Source of the DNA: Symsagittifera roscoffensis | Lineage: Eukaryota; Xenacoelomorpha; Acoela; Convolutidae | Length of the DNA: 64,000 nucleotides | NCBI RefSeq assembly: GCF_963678635.1 | Contig: NW_026970947.1 | Coordinates: forward strand, 1-64,000 | Reading direction: 5' to 3' | Shown: piece by piece, positions 32,059-45,566 of the stretch | Layout: each line of letters begins with the position of its first letter | Position numbering within the stretch: position 1 is the first letter of the stretch | Notes under the pieces: model-generated | Database searches by the model: none | Told to the model about the DNA's origin: nothing | The model's input: only the letters and a program-made list of their open reading frames with translations | Translations under genes and position numbers: made by a program

Positions 32059-35000
32059 TGAATCTCGTAGTCTTCATCAAAATGGAACAGTGCCATCGAA
32101 CAGAATTTACAAAATGCACGAAATCATTTTATCAACCTCATATCAACTCAATTCAGAAAATAAATGGCATCATACCACACTATTATAGCCTTCTAAATTC
32201 TTTGATATGACTCAAGATAAAACATCTTTTTAGACTTCCAATGTCTATGTCCCGATTTAAAACTTTTTCTCCTAGGTTTAAAAATGTAGGAACGCAGGAC
32301 AGTCCTGCCAACCCACACACTATAATTATCCTACTAAGCTTCTTCCCTTCAGAAGTTTAGTTGCTATTGGTCCTGAATATTAAAACTAAGGAACTCAGTG
32401 GTTAGAAGGAACAATGAAATAATCTTCTTCTTCAAGAGATTACCCAATCCTTTGATGTCACCACAAAGTGATCAGTTGTCCTAATTGATTAAAAACAATC
32501 ATGCAGGCTGGAATATTTTAATATATTCTCCACTCAAGCCTCTTTAAAAAAATGTTAGTGTTTCTAAAGCCACTAACTAAAATCAAATTGCAAGTTTATA
32601 AATGCAGCAGATTTTTTAATCCTCAAAATTCAACTAAATGTTTTCTTTTCAGTTTCAATTGCAACTTAGTTGCTTTGTTTCTACTTTGAGTTTTTTGTCA
32701 CAAACAAAACAATTCTGAGTTTTAACATCTTCTCGTCCATCGCTTCTTTGTTTCTTCCTTTGTTCGTCGGTTTTCTTTCTTTTTGCATCTTGTCTTTTGC
32801 CCTATTGTCAATGTTCCATCTCATCCACCTGCGACATTGACTGCGCACTTTCAGTCTCTGTGTCTTGCAACACGTCGGTAGCTATTCTGTCGCTGTTGGA
32901 AGCAGTCCTCCAACACTTTTGCTCTTCTATCTTTTGTTTAAAACAAGGTAGAGGGTCAACGTTAGATTCTCTGTTTCGGCAGAAGCTGTTGTGGAGGCAC
33001 AACGTCATGTTTCTCTCCAAGTCTTCCTTCATTATCTCCTATTTTTCCCTTCCGTCACATTCACTTGTTCTAGAAGTTCTCTTCACGGTGTTGGTCACTG
33101 CACTCCGATGAGTTACAAAAGCTCGCTTTAAAGCTCCTGCTCCAATGTCCAGCTGATACACACTGTACACTCTGCTGTGCTTCGAAATATGCTTTTTGGC
33201 ATACTCGTACAACCATGCAGTCATGTTGGCTCTAAACCATGGTATCAGTCTTCTTCTGGCCCATATCTTTTTCACTTCCATCGGAATGTTCAAGATTTTG
33301 CACATTGTCTCAAAAAGATCTAAATCTTTTAGACAATCCAATTCCTGTAACTGTTCTCTCGTCGGCGTCTCCTGTCTATTGTTCTCCTTTACATGAGCTT
33401 CCAGCCATCGTATCGCCATCATAACTCCCACTATCACTATCGTTATGGGCTGTGATGAGTCTGGTAAACACATGGAGAGCAGCTCTCCACAGTCCCAGAT
33501 CATTACCAGATTACTACGCCCGGGTTACCACCATGTTTGTAGCAAGCAATGGCAGGGGAACTCATCATGTGTTGACATGATGCTCCTCCAAATACGCTTT
33601 CCCGAAGCTTCCAGTAGTGGTTCTACTTCCATCATCACTCGATGGATTTCATCATTCTCATCTACTGCATTGTAATCCGTGACTGTTGATCCTTTCTGCT
33701 TCTGTCTTTCAAAGTCACTGAAGTTCCCACTGGCGTATCCCATGAACTTCCTTCCCAGTATCGACTCTAACTCCTCTTTAGTTCTCTCTGGAACTGCCGA
33801 GAACATTTTGCACAGTAACTTAAAGACTTTTCTGACATTCTTGTTATTCTTACGCATTTTGGCACCGAGATAGCTTGATCCACGACCGTTCTCGTACTTT
33901 TCACATCCACTGCTACGAAATGCACTTGGTATCTACTCTTGCACATTGGAGCTAATGTCGATCCCACCAAATATCGCGCTCCCGACGTTCTACGATATGT
34001 TTCACCGTGTCGGATGTCTATGTCCGCCTCGATCGCTTCCCTCCACTTTCCTATGTGCTTTTGCTCAGTCTGCAAAACTCCTGGAAACACTTCTACACTG
34101 ATGGCCGTGACCATCTCATGCTATTGTTCTAGATTCAATAGTGACTCTAAAGAACCAAACATGCTGTAGAATCCTAGTGCAGTCACTAGATCCACCTCGG
34201 TTCCTCCATGGCAATCTGCAATCTGTCCCATTTCTGTTTTCGCTTTCATCACAATGTTCCCAAACAATATCATCAATTGCTTGTGTTGCTTCTCCAGGGT
34301 CTTTACGCAATCCAGACCTCCACAGATGTGACCTTCCAGTCCACAGACTTCTGCCATACAGCTACCAGATTTGACCCAGTCCTCTGGGTCCCAGCCAGGC
34401 AACTCTACCTTGTCTTCTCCGTTGCCCTTAGAGGCTGTTGTCATCAAATTATAGATGATGTTCAGGTCACGCAAGTTACAGTCCGAATCCAGTTCCCTCT
34501 GCACATCTTGTGTCGCTCGTAATATCAAATCGGTGTTGGGACTCGGGCACTATGATGGTTTCATTAGTTCCCACACTACCATCAGACTCGTTCTCAGCGG
34601 TTCGTCTGAAAATCCCAATCCAAACTCCACTCTAATGTCCAATTTTGGTGATGAAGGTGCAGTCACCTCTTCCTCCAAGACTAGTCCCAGCCTGTTCTGC
34701 TGATTAGCAGCACCTCTTATTGTTGCGATCCTTGGCGTCCAGAATCTTAGCAACACTGCTTGCTCGTAATCAAAGAAGCTATCGCGTATGTCTTCATTTA
34801 GGAAAGGGTTATACGCTATCCCTATGATTCCGGATACGTAACTGTATATTTTCTCCCTGATTGGTCCCCAATATTCATGGGCTTTCGGCAGTGCTCTCAT
34901 AGATTCTTTCGAGAGCCTCAGCTCCTTGTTTGAGAACCTCCTTATTTCGTCTATTTTATTCATCGGTTCTAGTTCCACGGGTTCTTTCATGTTTACTCGC

Positions 35001-38000
35001 ATTGGTTTGCTCTGATATATGTCCAAAGAGCTAGCAAGAGCAAGGCTTTCGTTCATTCATTGTCTTCCCTAAGCATCTTGACACAAGTATTCAATGCTGG
35101 CACTGAAATTTGCTCCATCATAAATCGAACGAAACAGAGAGCGTCTCTCCGCTTCGCGCACGCTACTGCTGCTCCTTCTTGGGTCATCAGATCTCTCACA
35201 CTCGTCATTAAGAACACCTTCTCCTCTTTCGATCTTTTTCTTTCTTCCGAGTCATATTCCCCGCGAGTCAGTCCAATCATGCACCAAGCGAACCTCAGTT
35301 GTAGCTCTGTTCTCACGTAAGGTATTGCTAACAGTAACGTAACACTGCCGCTCTCCATGGAAGGCTCACTAACCGCTCGATCGTTTTTGCTTGCATTTCG
35401 GACGATACCAAAGTCCCGTATGCCTTCTGCTTCAGAGTGGTGCCTTGCATCATCATCTCCAAATAACCTTCCATGGCACTTTTGTCTTCCAGAGCCATCA
35501 AGTGTCCTCTGGCAGAACTTCTGTACTCTAACATCTCCATGTATCCACCGGCGGGATCATCAACCGATACAGTTTCCGACGCTGTCAGTCTGTTATAATC
35601 CACTGGGACTAGCTGTCCTACGACGCTTCCCTTTCCATGGGAGACGGTTTGAAATTTGTTCACATCGTGTACTCTCTCCACATTGGCTGAGTATTTCCAT
35701 TCCTAACGTCGCTCCCGTCAGAGTGCGGTCACTCCTCTTGGTTTTGTAACCGGTTGATTTTATTCCTGCCATGAGAATGGGTGGCGCCATCGCTACATTA
35801 GTAAATATACTGTCTGTGCCGGGTAATCGATCATTACCCTGTCCCAAGTCCATAGCTTCCTCGACGCGTTTTCTTCTCGCTGAGTTGACAGCTTTCATCG
35901 AGATTTCGGAATACATCTTTGTCTTTCCCGCCTTCCTCAATGTCACCTTGCTGCCCAGTTTCATCTTCATTTCATTAATCTTATCAATCACCAATTTTGA
36001 TCGCATTTTTACCTTCCGGGTTCTTGACAGATATACCACTTCTCCTTTGTCTTCTTGTGGCGTCATCTTGATAGGAGAGTTTGCCTCACTTTCCTCAGTG
36101 GCCGAGTCGATCAACAATTCGCTCAATCTCCCCTCACACTTGTCGAGTTTGTCAAGAACTTCCCGCTTTAGTGGTCGTTTGAGACCTAGTTTCAAAATAG
36201 ACTGGGTTCCATAGCTCTGAACTACTGTCCAAACCTCTTCCATGAAGGCCACTCTATCCATTCTGCATCCCGTCCTATTTTCATGGTCTTTATGATGCAC
36301 CTCCCACTCTTCTTCGGGCAACGTTCCCAAGAAAGGTACTCTAGCCTTCTATTCTTCTTCTCTTTGGTGATTCCATCAAGTGTTTCTGTTCAGTATCTTT
36401 AGAATTGCTCAGAGAGCCGCTCTCCGGCAATTTCCGGTTCGTTCCCATAAAGGCCGACGGGGGTTCCAGCGTGGAAGTAACCTCGTCTGCTGGCTCATTC
36501 GTCGCTTCCAACGCATCCATGCCGTTTTCAAAATCACTGAGGAAATTTTCAAAGTCTAGGCTGGATACTCCTCCTGTCGAAGCCTTATCGTCTTCTTTCC
36601 CAGCTTGATCGGGATCATGTTGCTTAGGTTCTTCCGATCGACGGCTTCCTCCCTGCCCATCGTCTCGTTCTAGGTTCTTTCCTGAGTTTGAGGGCCCTTG
36701 CTCTTCACGTCTGGTCCCATCACGAAATTTCGGTACAATTAGCCTGCCAACTGACTGATCTTCCTCCTCTCCATGAACTACTTGGACCTCTTCATGTCCG
36801 AAGGGTGCTAGCATGATTCTAGTCTTTAGGGTTCCTCCCCCCGTTAACCCTGGTTTCACACTCATTAAGATCAGTGAGACTTCTGGTAATTCAGCTTTGC
36901 CTCTCATTACCATAGGCGCTAGACCCAGTTTCGCCCATTCATCGTCAAACCTCCCAGGCTTCGGAGTCGCTGCATTTTTCATTCGTTTTCTCGTTGCTTC
37001 ATCCGTGTAAGCAAATTGCGTATACTGCAGCACTGCGGCATTTCTGCCCACAAAACACGGTTCCATCGTTTCTGATAATTTCGCCATCCTCCTTTCATTA
37101 GTCTCAAAAGCTCTCAACCTAGGAGATTGCACTGCGGAGACTGCTCCGAGCAACATCTTTCTTATCAGAGGGAATTCAGGGATTTCCTCTGGCAGTTTCT
37201 TATAATCACTCCAACTTTTGGTCTTTTCTGTCATCTTATGGTATGCTGCAGTCAGTCGAGGAACTCTTGTGACCTCGCCGTTTGTTTTGTCGTAAGGTCT
37301 TAGATTCCAGAGTTTAGGGAAAACTTCAACTTGTCCTCTGTCCACTTCTCCCATACGATCACGTAAGTGATCGTCAAAGTTAATGACCGTCATCTCTGGC
37401 TCCGATATCCTTGCAAGTAATAGGTCTTCACTCATGAGCTCTCACAGTACACGCTGCTCACACCAATTCAGCGCGCTTCCGTCCATTGCTGATACGAGGT
37501 TCAGGTGCAGCACCGACCTCCTGTATGCTTCCATCTTAACATCAGTAAACGCAAACGTGACTGCAGGTCCGTATATGACCGTCACGAACTCTGTGGCTCC
37601 TCTGATCAATGCTAAGGGATCGGTCCTCATAGCTAAGCTTAGATCAGTTAGTAGGGGCATGCCCCCAGCATGACGTCGCACGCCTTCCTCCCTCTCAATC
37701 GTTTCATCCTCTCCTGTTCCAAAGTGATTCTGCTGCAGGAAGTACTGGATAAGAGTATAACGCAAATCTCTTGTCTTGTTCCAGTAATCCTTAGGTCGTT
37801 TCACGTCGAACTTCCTCACATTCTCTCTCATCTGTTCCGGATAGCGTGTCAAATTCATCAACCCTCCCAAGTTTCCATTCGTTATCGCAATCAATGTTAG
37901 GAGTCCATCTAATCGCAAGTTCTGAACTCCTTCAGTGAGCAGTATCGCTGGTCCATTCAGAAAGTTTTCTGCTCCAAACGTCACGAATAGGGATAGTAAT

Positions 38001-41000
38001 TCAACGATTGATACTTCTACGACTACTTGGAGGAATTCTTTTATCAGATATCGAGGAAGTGATGGGTATATTTTCGCCAAGAAGGGTGCGGTCCATCCGG
38101 CTCCTAGTCCTTCCAACATGCTGTCAGTCCAGTCAAAGCCTTCTTCTCCCTTCACATTCTGTGTCCAGAAAGTTTCCAAGGTCACTTGGCACACTCTGTT
38201 TACGAACGCGGCTGATTTCTCTTCAGCATTTTCGGACAGGCTTACCTCTTTTACTAAGTAGGCATGGATCTTCCTGATCATCACTGGGCCTCGCTCGAAA
38301 GCATCGGCGCCCAAAGCTGCTATCCGAGGGGTCAAGTGCAGCCACTGGTTAGCCTCTGGTTTTGTTCTCAAAACCATCGCTTCCAAGTAAGCTCTGGTCT
38401 TCTTGGAATTATTCCTTCTCTCTCCTTCCTCTTTTATCTCCATTACTCGGAACCATGAATCACTTGACATCGCCACGATCACTCTATGGTCATCGTCAAT
38501 TCCTGGCTTCAACTTGAGTTGTCGACTGAAGTTGGACAGTTCCAACCCCCGCACTTCGTCCAACACTAACAATTGTAGTGAATGATTCCTAAATCCTCGC
38601 ATCGCATTCAGATGTCAGACCATACCGCAGGTAGTTTAGCCCTGATTCTCCATCTCTATTCCGCGATTTGGGGCAGATATGATTACATCATATTTCCCTT
38701 CCGAGAGCAAAGCCACCATCGCATACACAAACTTCAATCCATCCGGGAGATGTACATGTCCCGGAGACAGTGCAGGCACGGCTCTCGGTGTTATTTTGGC
38801 GAACGCACCTTCTTTCAGGTTGTCTACTACTTCACCCATCGATTCGAGGATATCCTTCGGCTGTCTTAGGCTCTCTGAGTCTGCTCAGGAAACCCCTACT
38901 ATGTAGATGGTCAGTGATGCCAGCGAACACAATTGTGATTGGGTTCATTTCTATCTACCGTTGTACCCCGATTGCCATCGACACAGATTGCATTAGGTCT
39001 AGTTTGACCGCTGCCAACATAATAACATCAGGCCAAAACAGAGACTTGGAGGTATACACAAACTCTGTACTCGCGACTATCATAATCTTCGCCTTCCTCA
39101 TTTCTGCCTTGTCATACGCAGCAAAAATGGTCTCATCTTTCTTGATCGCCTTCAATCCACCATGTCTCTGAACATCACCCTCTTGGTTTACTTGTTTCGG
39201 GTACGCTCTTTCTTTTACATGACCTGGGGGTGCTTTTATCTGCCATAACATTTTCACGTGTTGTCCTATTGGTGCCCTAGTCGTCAAGAATCTTCCGCGT
39301 CTTTCTTCTCGGTTTCCTTCATCGTGATTTAACTTCACAACCTGCAATGGTCTCGCATTCACTGGACCCATTTTATTGTTTGAGGGCAGTCCCTCTAAAT
39401 CGGCAAGTCTCAAGGCTGTTATAGAGCTGAAGTTTATGCCAGCGGCTATCAACCAGTCTACGCCTGTTATTGAGTACAGTCCGTTGACATACAATCTTGC
39501 TCCATTCAACATCCTCATGGCATCTGCTGCAAAGCTCACCGTCTGAAGGTTCAATTTCATCAGATCCTTTTTGTACATATGCCAGGGAGAAGGTATGAGC
39601 CTCGACCACATCAAGGAGCTCCTGTCTGGGCGTCGCTCTTCTCGACTGGTGCTCGTCAACTCTGATCGTGTCTCCGATCTAGAGGTGCTGGTTGTCTCCG
39701 CGGTCGGATTGACCGGTCCTAATCTTCGACTAGGATGGATGGTTCTTCTCCTTGATGCTTCCCCCAATCGATCTTGTACATCTGTCCTTTGCCCTAGCTC
39801 GCTAGAGCTTTGCCGCCTGTATGTAACGGCTGGGACCGTTCCCAAACGTGTTTCTAAGTTAGGGGGCCTAAAGGTTGAAATTGCCCGTTCATTCGCGGTT
39901 TCCTCCTTCTTCAGCACTCCCGTGTCGAAGAGCTCGACTTCCATTTCATCCAGTCGCTCCTGGAAAACTCGGTTCAACGAGGCTTGTCCTTCAATGCTAT
40001 CAAAGTTTATCCCATCAGTGGTTATTCTGGTCTGATCCATAGCCCTCAGCTCATGTTCAATGTCCATAAGGATCAACCGTCCAGCATTCTGACTCGCTAG
40101 AATTCTCAGGATGTTGTTCCACCTGATGACTCCTTCATTATGTCTTCTTCTGTTGCTGTCAACGTCTTCGTGCTCATGGGTACGGTGCAGACGGTCAGTA
40201 CCGCGCAACTGAATTTCTGCCAGAGAGTAGTAAATAGGCACACCATCATTGACTCATGGCACCTGATCATTTTGTCACGGATCCTCCCTGGGTTAATCAG
40301 CTCCACCATCCGAAAAAGCTGGGCTATCGTTGCACATCCAAAGGCCATCACCGTAGTGATCAAGGAGGTCCTCAAATTCTGGAGCACTCTGACTAAGCTG
40401 TCACCCAGTACCAGATGTGATGTCCCAAGTGGCGGTTGCTGCATGTTTACTGCTGGGCTTCAAGTGGATCGATTGAAGCAGGCTCGCGAATCAGTGTCCG
40501 GAACTACCGTGAAAATATACTTCAACTGATTGTTATTCAGCACGTCAATCACTCGGGACACTTTCTTCATTGGTACTTCTCGTATCTTTCTCTCTGGAAC
40601 CTTAGAGCTCTTTGTTGGTAACGTTGTATCACTAACTCCCGTTCTTGTCATCAACACTTGGGAGAGTCGTACTCTGCCCGTGTCATCGATTGTTCCATAG
40701 GGTGCAGTCACCCCGAAACCTGGCGCATTCCTGTTAGCGACCAATCGTCCAGCAGTTTCTATCAACTTCCTCACCGTTTGCTTCACGACTGGGTCACCAA
40801 GGGTGTCACTCGGGTCCGGGATTGTCACTCGACCAGTTGTAGCCGGGAGTCGCGTCTCCGTCGTTTGACTCAACTCTCGAGGCGTCAAAAATTCCATCGT
40901 GGACTGCCCACAAAGAATATTCCTTGTAGGTATCACTTTTTCCACGGCTGTCGTTAATGCCAGCTGCTCTGATCGCTGTTTGTACTCTCGCCTCAAGCGC

Positions 41001-41968
41001 TCTATTTCCTCACCCTGTTTCCTGTTACAATCTTCAAACAGTTTCTTCCACATGTCTCTATCTTCTTCTGTACTGAGCATGGTCTTGGTTATTTCGTCCA
41101 GCTCCTTTCTGGTCTTCTCCAGTTCTTCTATTGTCCTGTTAAGATCTTGCATGGTTTCGTTCGTCTTTGATGACACAGCTGCTCTCAGTTGTGAACTAGA
41201 CGGGGCAGCCTCGTTGTTCATTTCCTGATGCATCCTCCTCAATCCAGGCTTGGTGGGCAAAAGCATCTCACCTGGTTGGTAGGTCCTCGAACTTCCCAAT
41301 CTAGGCTGGTTCGCCGAGTCACTTCCTGAGAGAGCCCCGTTTCTCCACCTCATTACCCTCACATTCGGATGGTCTAGTACTCTTCTTTCTCCGTATGCTG
41401 CCATCAATAAGACTTCTGTGGGGCTGTCCCTACGGTTATCATGCCCCAAGATGTTTATTAAGGCGGCAAGCAACATGAATACCTCTGGGTCCTCCAAAGC
41501 GAAGTCCCGATCCATCAGCCGACGATAGATTGCATCTATCATCGGTCCTACGTACGCCTCTGCCAGGTCCATATACTCGTTCAAATCAAAGTTGTCCATG
41601 TTCTTTCGGATTCAATTCTATTATCGGTTTGATGAATTGAAATCAAGTGAATGATTAAATGATCAATCAGGATCTAGAAAAGAGGTCGCGAATATCACTT
41701 ATTTTATGTTAAAATTTATTTAAAACAATCAGACAAAAAAATTTTGATCCTAAAAATTATTAAAATAAATTCGTTGCTAAAAATTTGGAATTCGACCTAA
41801 GAATAGACAGCCCAAACTTTGGATCTATTCCTAAGATCGTCATTCGGTTATTCATGGTCACTAATTCCTTCTTTATCAGGTTCTTAATAACCTAACACAT
41901 AGCATAACATAACACACATAACACACAACACACATTTAGCATGACGCCTTCCTGCATGCAACCTAAAC

Positions 41969-42620
41969 TCAGCCTATCTTTAAATAATATTTCTTATGTA
42001 AGTATACTTGTACATTAGTATCAGAGAAGATTACGTGTATCAGTGCATACAGCTCCCGTGGATGCAGTAGTCCGCTGTTTGGATAGTACACTGGAAGCGA
42101 GAGTTCCTTCACTCCCCTTTCCACAAGGAAGTCTCTCAATCTCATCAAGGACAAGACTAGGTTTTCCGGGTCCACGTGCCGCTTCTCCGTCGCCCTTGTC
42201 ACCAAGAAGCATAAGTACTTTCCCGGTATCTGTGATACCGCCGGAGGCAGAGCTGCTACGCCTTCTATTCCTGGTCTTTGCTTCCAAAGGAATTTTATGT
42301 TTTTATATTCTCTCTTAAAATCCGCTGCTAACGCTGTCTTAAAACTCATGTCTGCTGTGATCGCTATCGCACATGTTCTATTCGTGAGTATAAAATCGCT
42401 ATCTCTCAAAGTTATGCTACTTGAGTATTCATTTGGTAAGCTAAAATATGACTCAACTACTCTCCTTATGTCCGGTTTCTTAGGGTCTTTGTCTGTTTCT
42501 GCTTCTAGATCACCTGTATTTCTTGCTATTCTTAATTTTTTCATTAATAAATTTTCAGTGTGGGTAAGTCCTACCCCCACTCCCCGGACAAAAATATCCA
42601 TCGACGTCCCCGTCAATCGC
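41969..42620 (-). CDS. Macro-domain region of copy A
   Basis: This is the counterpart of the C-terminal macro domain of the copy B polyprotein. Shared landmarks are IFVRGVGVGLTHTEN, CAIAITADMSFKTALAADFK, ALPPAVSQIPGKYLCFLVTR, LVLSLMRLRDFLVERGV and ALIHVIFSD. The pattern matches Poa1p-like macro domains, which bind or hydrolyse ADP-ribose derivatives. It lies 5' of the giant block, as in copy B, but is not attached to a recognisable polyprotein. Homology to copy B begins at the near-identical 69-nt stretch. Whether it was ever translated alone is unknown. Confidence 0.6.
42549..42617 (-). other. Near-invariant 69-nt segment with hairpin, copy A
   Basis: It differs from 56370-56438 at only four of 69 positions with no gaps, although the flanking coding sequence of the two copies is strongly diverged. 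It contains a near-palindrome (GTGGGTAAGTCCTACCCCCAC), then ACTCCCCGGAC, then the hairpin ATCGACG-TCCC-CGTCAAT. It marks the 5' edge of homology between the two modules. Confidence 0.85.
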
Positions 42621-42703
42621 ATACCGGATATCAAATTGAAGTTTGAAGCCGGAATGAGTAATCGTTCTTCCTGAAAGTACATCGGAACGCCTTCACTACC
42701 CAA

Positions 42704-43217
42704 TCAAGCACAAATATTATTGAAATAAAACCAAAAATGAAGAAAAATAAGAATATTTTCAATGAAAAACGTATTTGTTTTGTACTTTCGTTAGTCGCAA
42801 CGTGATAGTCAAATTTGTTTCTAATGAAAGAGCTTTCCCTGTTTGGTGCTGCACCAAATAGACAAAACTTGAAGGCAGTAATTTCCTCAAGTGGGCGTCT
42901 ATTGCACCCACCGAGTCCTGTGTTACCTATTTGCCTTCGGATTGCCCGAGCTAGACCTACTGAAATCCTCAGGGCAATCATTTTCCCAAAAACGATTTGG
43001 AGCTCAATCCACACTAATTAGCTACAAACTATTTTTCAATTTAGAATTAGTGTCGCGAATATCCGAGTTTAGACCTGTTTTGTTTTGGTCTGGTCTTTTA
43101 TTAAAAGGCAAGTTACCAGTGCAGTCACTGGTTCCTAGCCTGTCTCTTAATAACCTAATACCTTTCACTACTATCTTTTCTTTTTTCTTCTGTCTACTTA
43201 AGTCTTAACAAAATAGT
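42704..43217. other. Spacer upstream of copy A; no gene assigned
   Basis: Open stretches exist on both strands around 42815-43020, but neither shows a recognisable domain. The segment lies between the copy A macro region and the tandem array and may be foreign to both. Confidence 0.4.
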
Positions 43218-43467
43218 ACCCCTCCGGATTGGCAAAACCAGTATCCCTCCGGATTGGCAAAAACAAGACCCCTCAGGATTGGCAAAAATAGTACCCCTCC
43301 GGATTGGCAAAAACAGTACCCCTCCGGATTGGCAAAAATATTACCCCTCCTTATTGGCAAAATTGAGACCCCTCCGGATTGGCAAAAAAAGGACCCCTCC
43401 GGATTGGCAAAATTGGAACCCCTCCGGATTGGCAAAATTGGAACCCCTCCGGATTGGCAAAAATATC
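43218..43467 (-). repeat. Tandem array: ten 25-bp units with inverted CCAAT boxes
   Basis: Ten contiguous units of the form ACCCCTCCGGATTGGCAAAA plus five variable bases, with exact 25-bp spacing and few substitutions. On the minus strand every unit presents GCCAATCC, a CCAAT-box-like site, in the transcription direction of the elements. Degenerate single copies follow at about 43493 and 43567, and one at 44114. Because 25 is not a multiple of three, open frames across it are accidental. Possible roles: an LTR U3 enhancer-like array or a simple expanded minisatellite. Confidence 0.9.
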
Positions 43468-44999
43468 TTGTCAGATACTTTCAAAATTTTCACCCGATAC
43501 CCTTCCGGATACGTTCTCCGATGCTATCATGCTGTTAGAACTAACTAAGAAGGGTGTATTTTTTTCCCAAGACCCTTCCGGATTGAAGCTAAGCCTCTTA
43601 TTCGACAATTCACCTTAACTGTGAATATCTTATCACTAGCCTAGTTTCTACTCGACTATGGTTTTCTGGTTTCCTTAGCCTTCCATTTTTGTCTAGAACA
43701 GCGTAAAACTGCCTTATTCAACCGTTAATACCCTTTGGTAGGGGTGTAAGGGCTTTCCAAAAAAATTTTTTTTATAAAACGTGAAGGTCTACCTTCCCGA
43801 GTTAGTGAATTTGCTAAAAACAATCTTAAAAACTTTTCACGCTGACTTTTTTAAATAATTGATGGTACTATGAGTAAGTTCATCTAGTTTCTGATCTAAT
43901 GGTACCAAGATCAACTGGATACACCAAAACGTCTTTTTCCTAAAATCAAAAAAAAATTTCTCTTATAGGTTCCGCTTAATTTTTTTCGCAATTCTGTTCT
44001 TTTTGACCTAAAACTTATTGATCCGAACTCAGAAATCCTAGACTCGTCTATTTCAATGCAAAAAACCAATCTAAAACGTTCCAGCTGAAAAATTTGCCAA
44101 AAACAATGCTATTTGGACCCCTCCGGATTGATGAATCCACTAAATCAAACACGTTAAGTTCGATTTCTCTGTAACCTGGAAGATTATCGGCAACTCTCGT
44201 CACCATGAAGCATAAGTATGTAACATTCGTCTACTGCAGTCACACATGAGGCTTAAGAAAAATAGGCCCTATAACCACTGGCTCAAGGGTCAGGGACACT
44301 ATCTCTTGTGTTTTTCTACCTCAAGAACGGTCGGAGCCAGTTCGGTTCGTTTGTGACATGAGACTACGACCCGTTACAGCTTAAAGGCTACTACTAAAAT
44401 ATCCCCCCACTCTAGAATTAGAAACGTCCCCATACTTAGGTCTCTAGATACCCAAAATACATGAACGCCGTTAAAAACCGGGTTGGAACAATCCGTTAAG
44501 TTACTTTTTATTAGACAGTGGAACTTTGATCCATTTCAGGTGGATCAACCTAAAACTCGCCTTACCTCAACATAACAATCATAAAACACACTCTAGGAAT
44601 TTAAATTTGTACTCACATAGTAGCACGCTCAAGAAGTGGGAAATAATCCAGTCGGCAGTTAACTCAAGAATTAAATAACGTAACTAAATGAGTCTAATGT
44701 TTTATAGTTTTAACAATGAGAACGAGTTTATACTCTAGACAATAGTTTCCTTGTGAACCATTAGGACACTCAAGCTGTCCACCTTTCCACCAAAGGTTCA
44801 CTCTAGTCCAGTTCCGAATAATACTCCAGTCGTTATAATCCAATTCGAGGGAATGCTCTCGTCTCTGTCACAGATGGGACAGCTCTACTCTCGATTATGA
44901 TAGTGATGGAAATTGCGAATAGCAATTTCCTACTGCTTTTTCTTACAACTTTCCCGCGTGTGTGTCTCAATCGTTCTGAAATTGTTCTGATTTCTTTTT
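43468..44999. other. Region between the two elements; candidate LTR remnants, no gene
   Basis: Includes the hairpin GGATT-gatg-AATCC at 44112-44135 and degenerate copies of the array unit. It lies downstream of copy B in its direction of transcription, so a 3' LTR is expected somewhere here. Without the 5' LTR in the window its limits cannot be set. Confidence 0.4.
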
Positions 45000-45136
45000 T
45001 CTGATTTTCAGTTATCGCGAGAAAATCGTGCATGACAGGTTCCATTCGAAATTTTGAAAAATTAAATTTCACTCCAAAATCAAGTGTTTTTTGCTTCTCT
45101 CAAGGTCAAACTTCCAAATATGACCGACTGGCACAT

Positions 45137-45165
45137 ACTCCCCGGACTCGAGATCGATGTCCTCA
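45137..45165 (-). other. GTCCGGGGAGT motif with hairpin, 3' end of copy B
   Basis: On the plus strand ACTCCCCGGAC is followed after a few bases by the hairpin CGATG-TCCT-CATCG. It lies about 400 bases after the end of the giant frame and corresponds to 32028-32058 in copy A. The surrounding minus-strand frame reads DEDIDLESGEYVPVG, so the motif is used here in another frame from that at 56400. Confidence 0.65.
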
Positions 45166-45566
45166 TCGCGCGCTGTCTTCTGCCAGTGAGTCCCAGAAAA
45201 ACCGAGTGTTGCTCAAGATACAGTGCCAGTGGTCATTTACAGAAGTTTGCAGCAGACTTAAGCTTATCTACACCCCAAAATTCACAGCCATTTAAAATTT
45301 TCACACTATTGCTAAACAGCAACCAAAATCTGCATACACCTGCACCCTTGAATTTTCGCTTTTCAAGCCAATCATTTTAAAATCTCTTTTGTCCTATTCA
45401 ATCAGGAAATTGTCATGCAGCATTTCGATTTATATAATAAATATAGTATATTAGTAACAATATTTGCTTTGTTAAAATTTCTTTTTCGTGAATCCAAGTT
45501 TCACTCGGATCCACGCTCAAGCCCCCCTTTTCTTTTCAAGACTCAAGATCCATCCGATTTGCCCAT

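Larger units (their letters stand above)
31890..42620 (-). mobile_element. Giant retroelement module, copy A (fossil, no gag/RT/integrase)
   Basis: An old, diverged relative of the 3' two-thirds of copy B (45-56.4 kb). In element order it holds a macro domain (42620-41969), a block matching the coiled-coil and first SGNH part (about 41600-39500), a second SGNH-like part (about 39400-38600), a long unassigned middle (about 38600-34600) and a Cys-containing C-terminal part (about 34500-32808). It ends with the hairpin and GTCCGGGGAGT motif near 32040. It is broken, with roughly ten or more interruptions. No gag, RT, RNase H or integrase lies upstream, where homology with copy B stops at about 42620. 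Age: old, judged by protein divergence and decay. It may be truncated or belong to a non-autonomous form. Confidence 0.7.

Noticed and set aside
42558-42590. Spliced-leader RNA gene on the plus strand (GTGTGG|GTAAGTCC donor)
   Set aside because: The stretch lies inside the coding frame ahead of the macro domain in both copies, and no Sm-type site or separate promoter is visible.
42631-43014. 127-codon minus-strand frame as an extra protein of copy A
   Set aside because: No recognisable domain, a matching plus-strand frame of equal quality, and no counterpart in copy B.
43218-43467. CRISPR array
   Set aside because: Units are contiguous with no unique spacers and the genome is eukaryotic.
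43205-43540. Coding interpretation of the 25-bp array (several overlapping frames)
   Set aside because: The frames arise from repetition of a unit without stops and occur in several phases on both strands.
45120-45170. Hammerhead or other self-cleaving ribozyme at the hairpin motif (GUC beside a stem)
   Set aside because: The CUGANGA and GAAA core elements are absent on both strands at all four sites; only a hairpin and a GUC are shared.
43468-45560. Defined 3' LTR of copy B
   Set aside because: Similarity to the flank of copy A is patchy and the 5' LTR is outside the window, so no TG...CA ends or duplicate could be shown.
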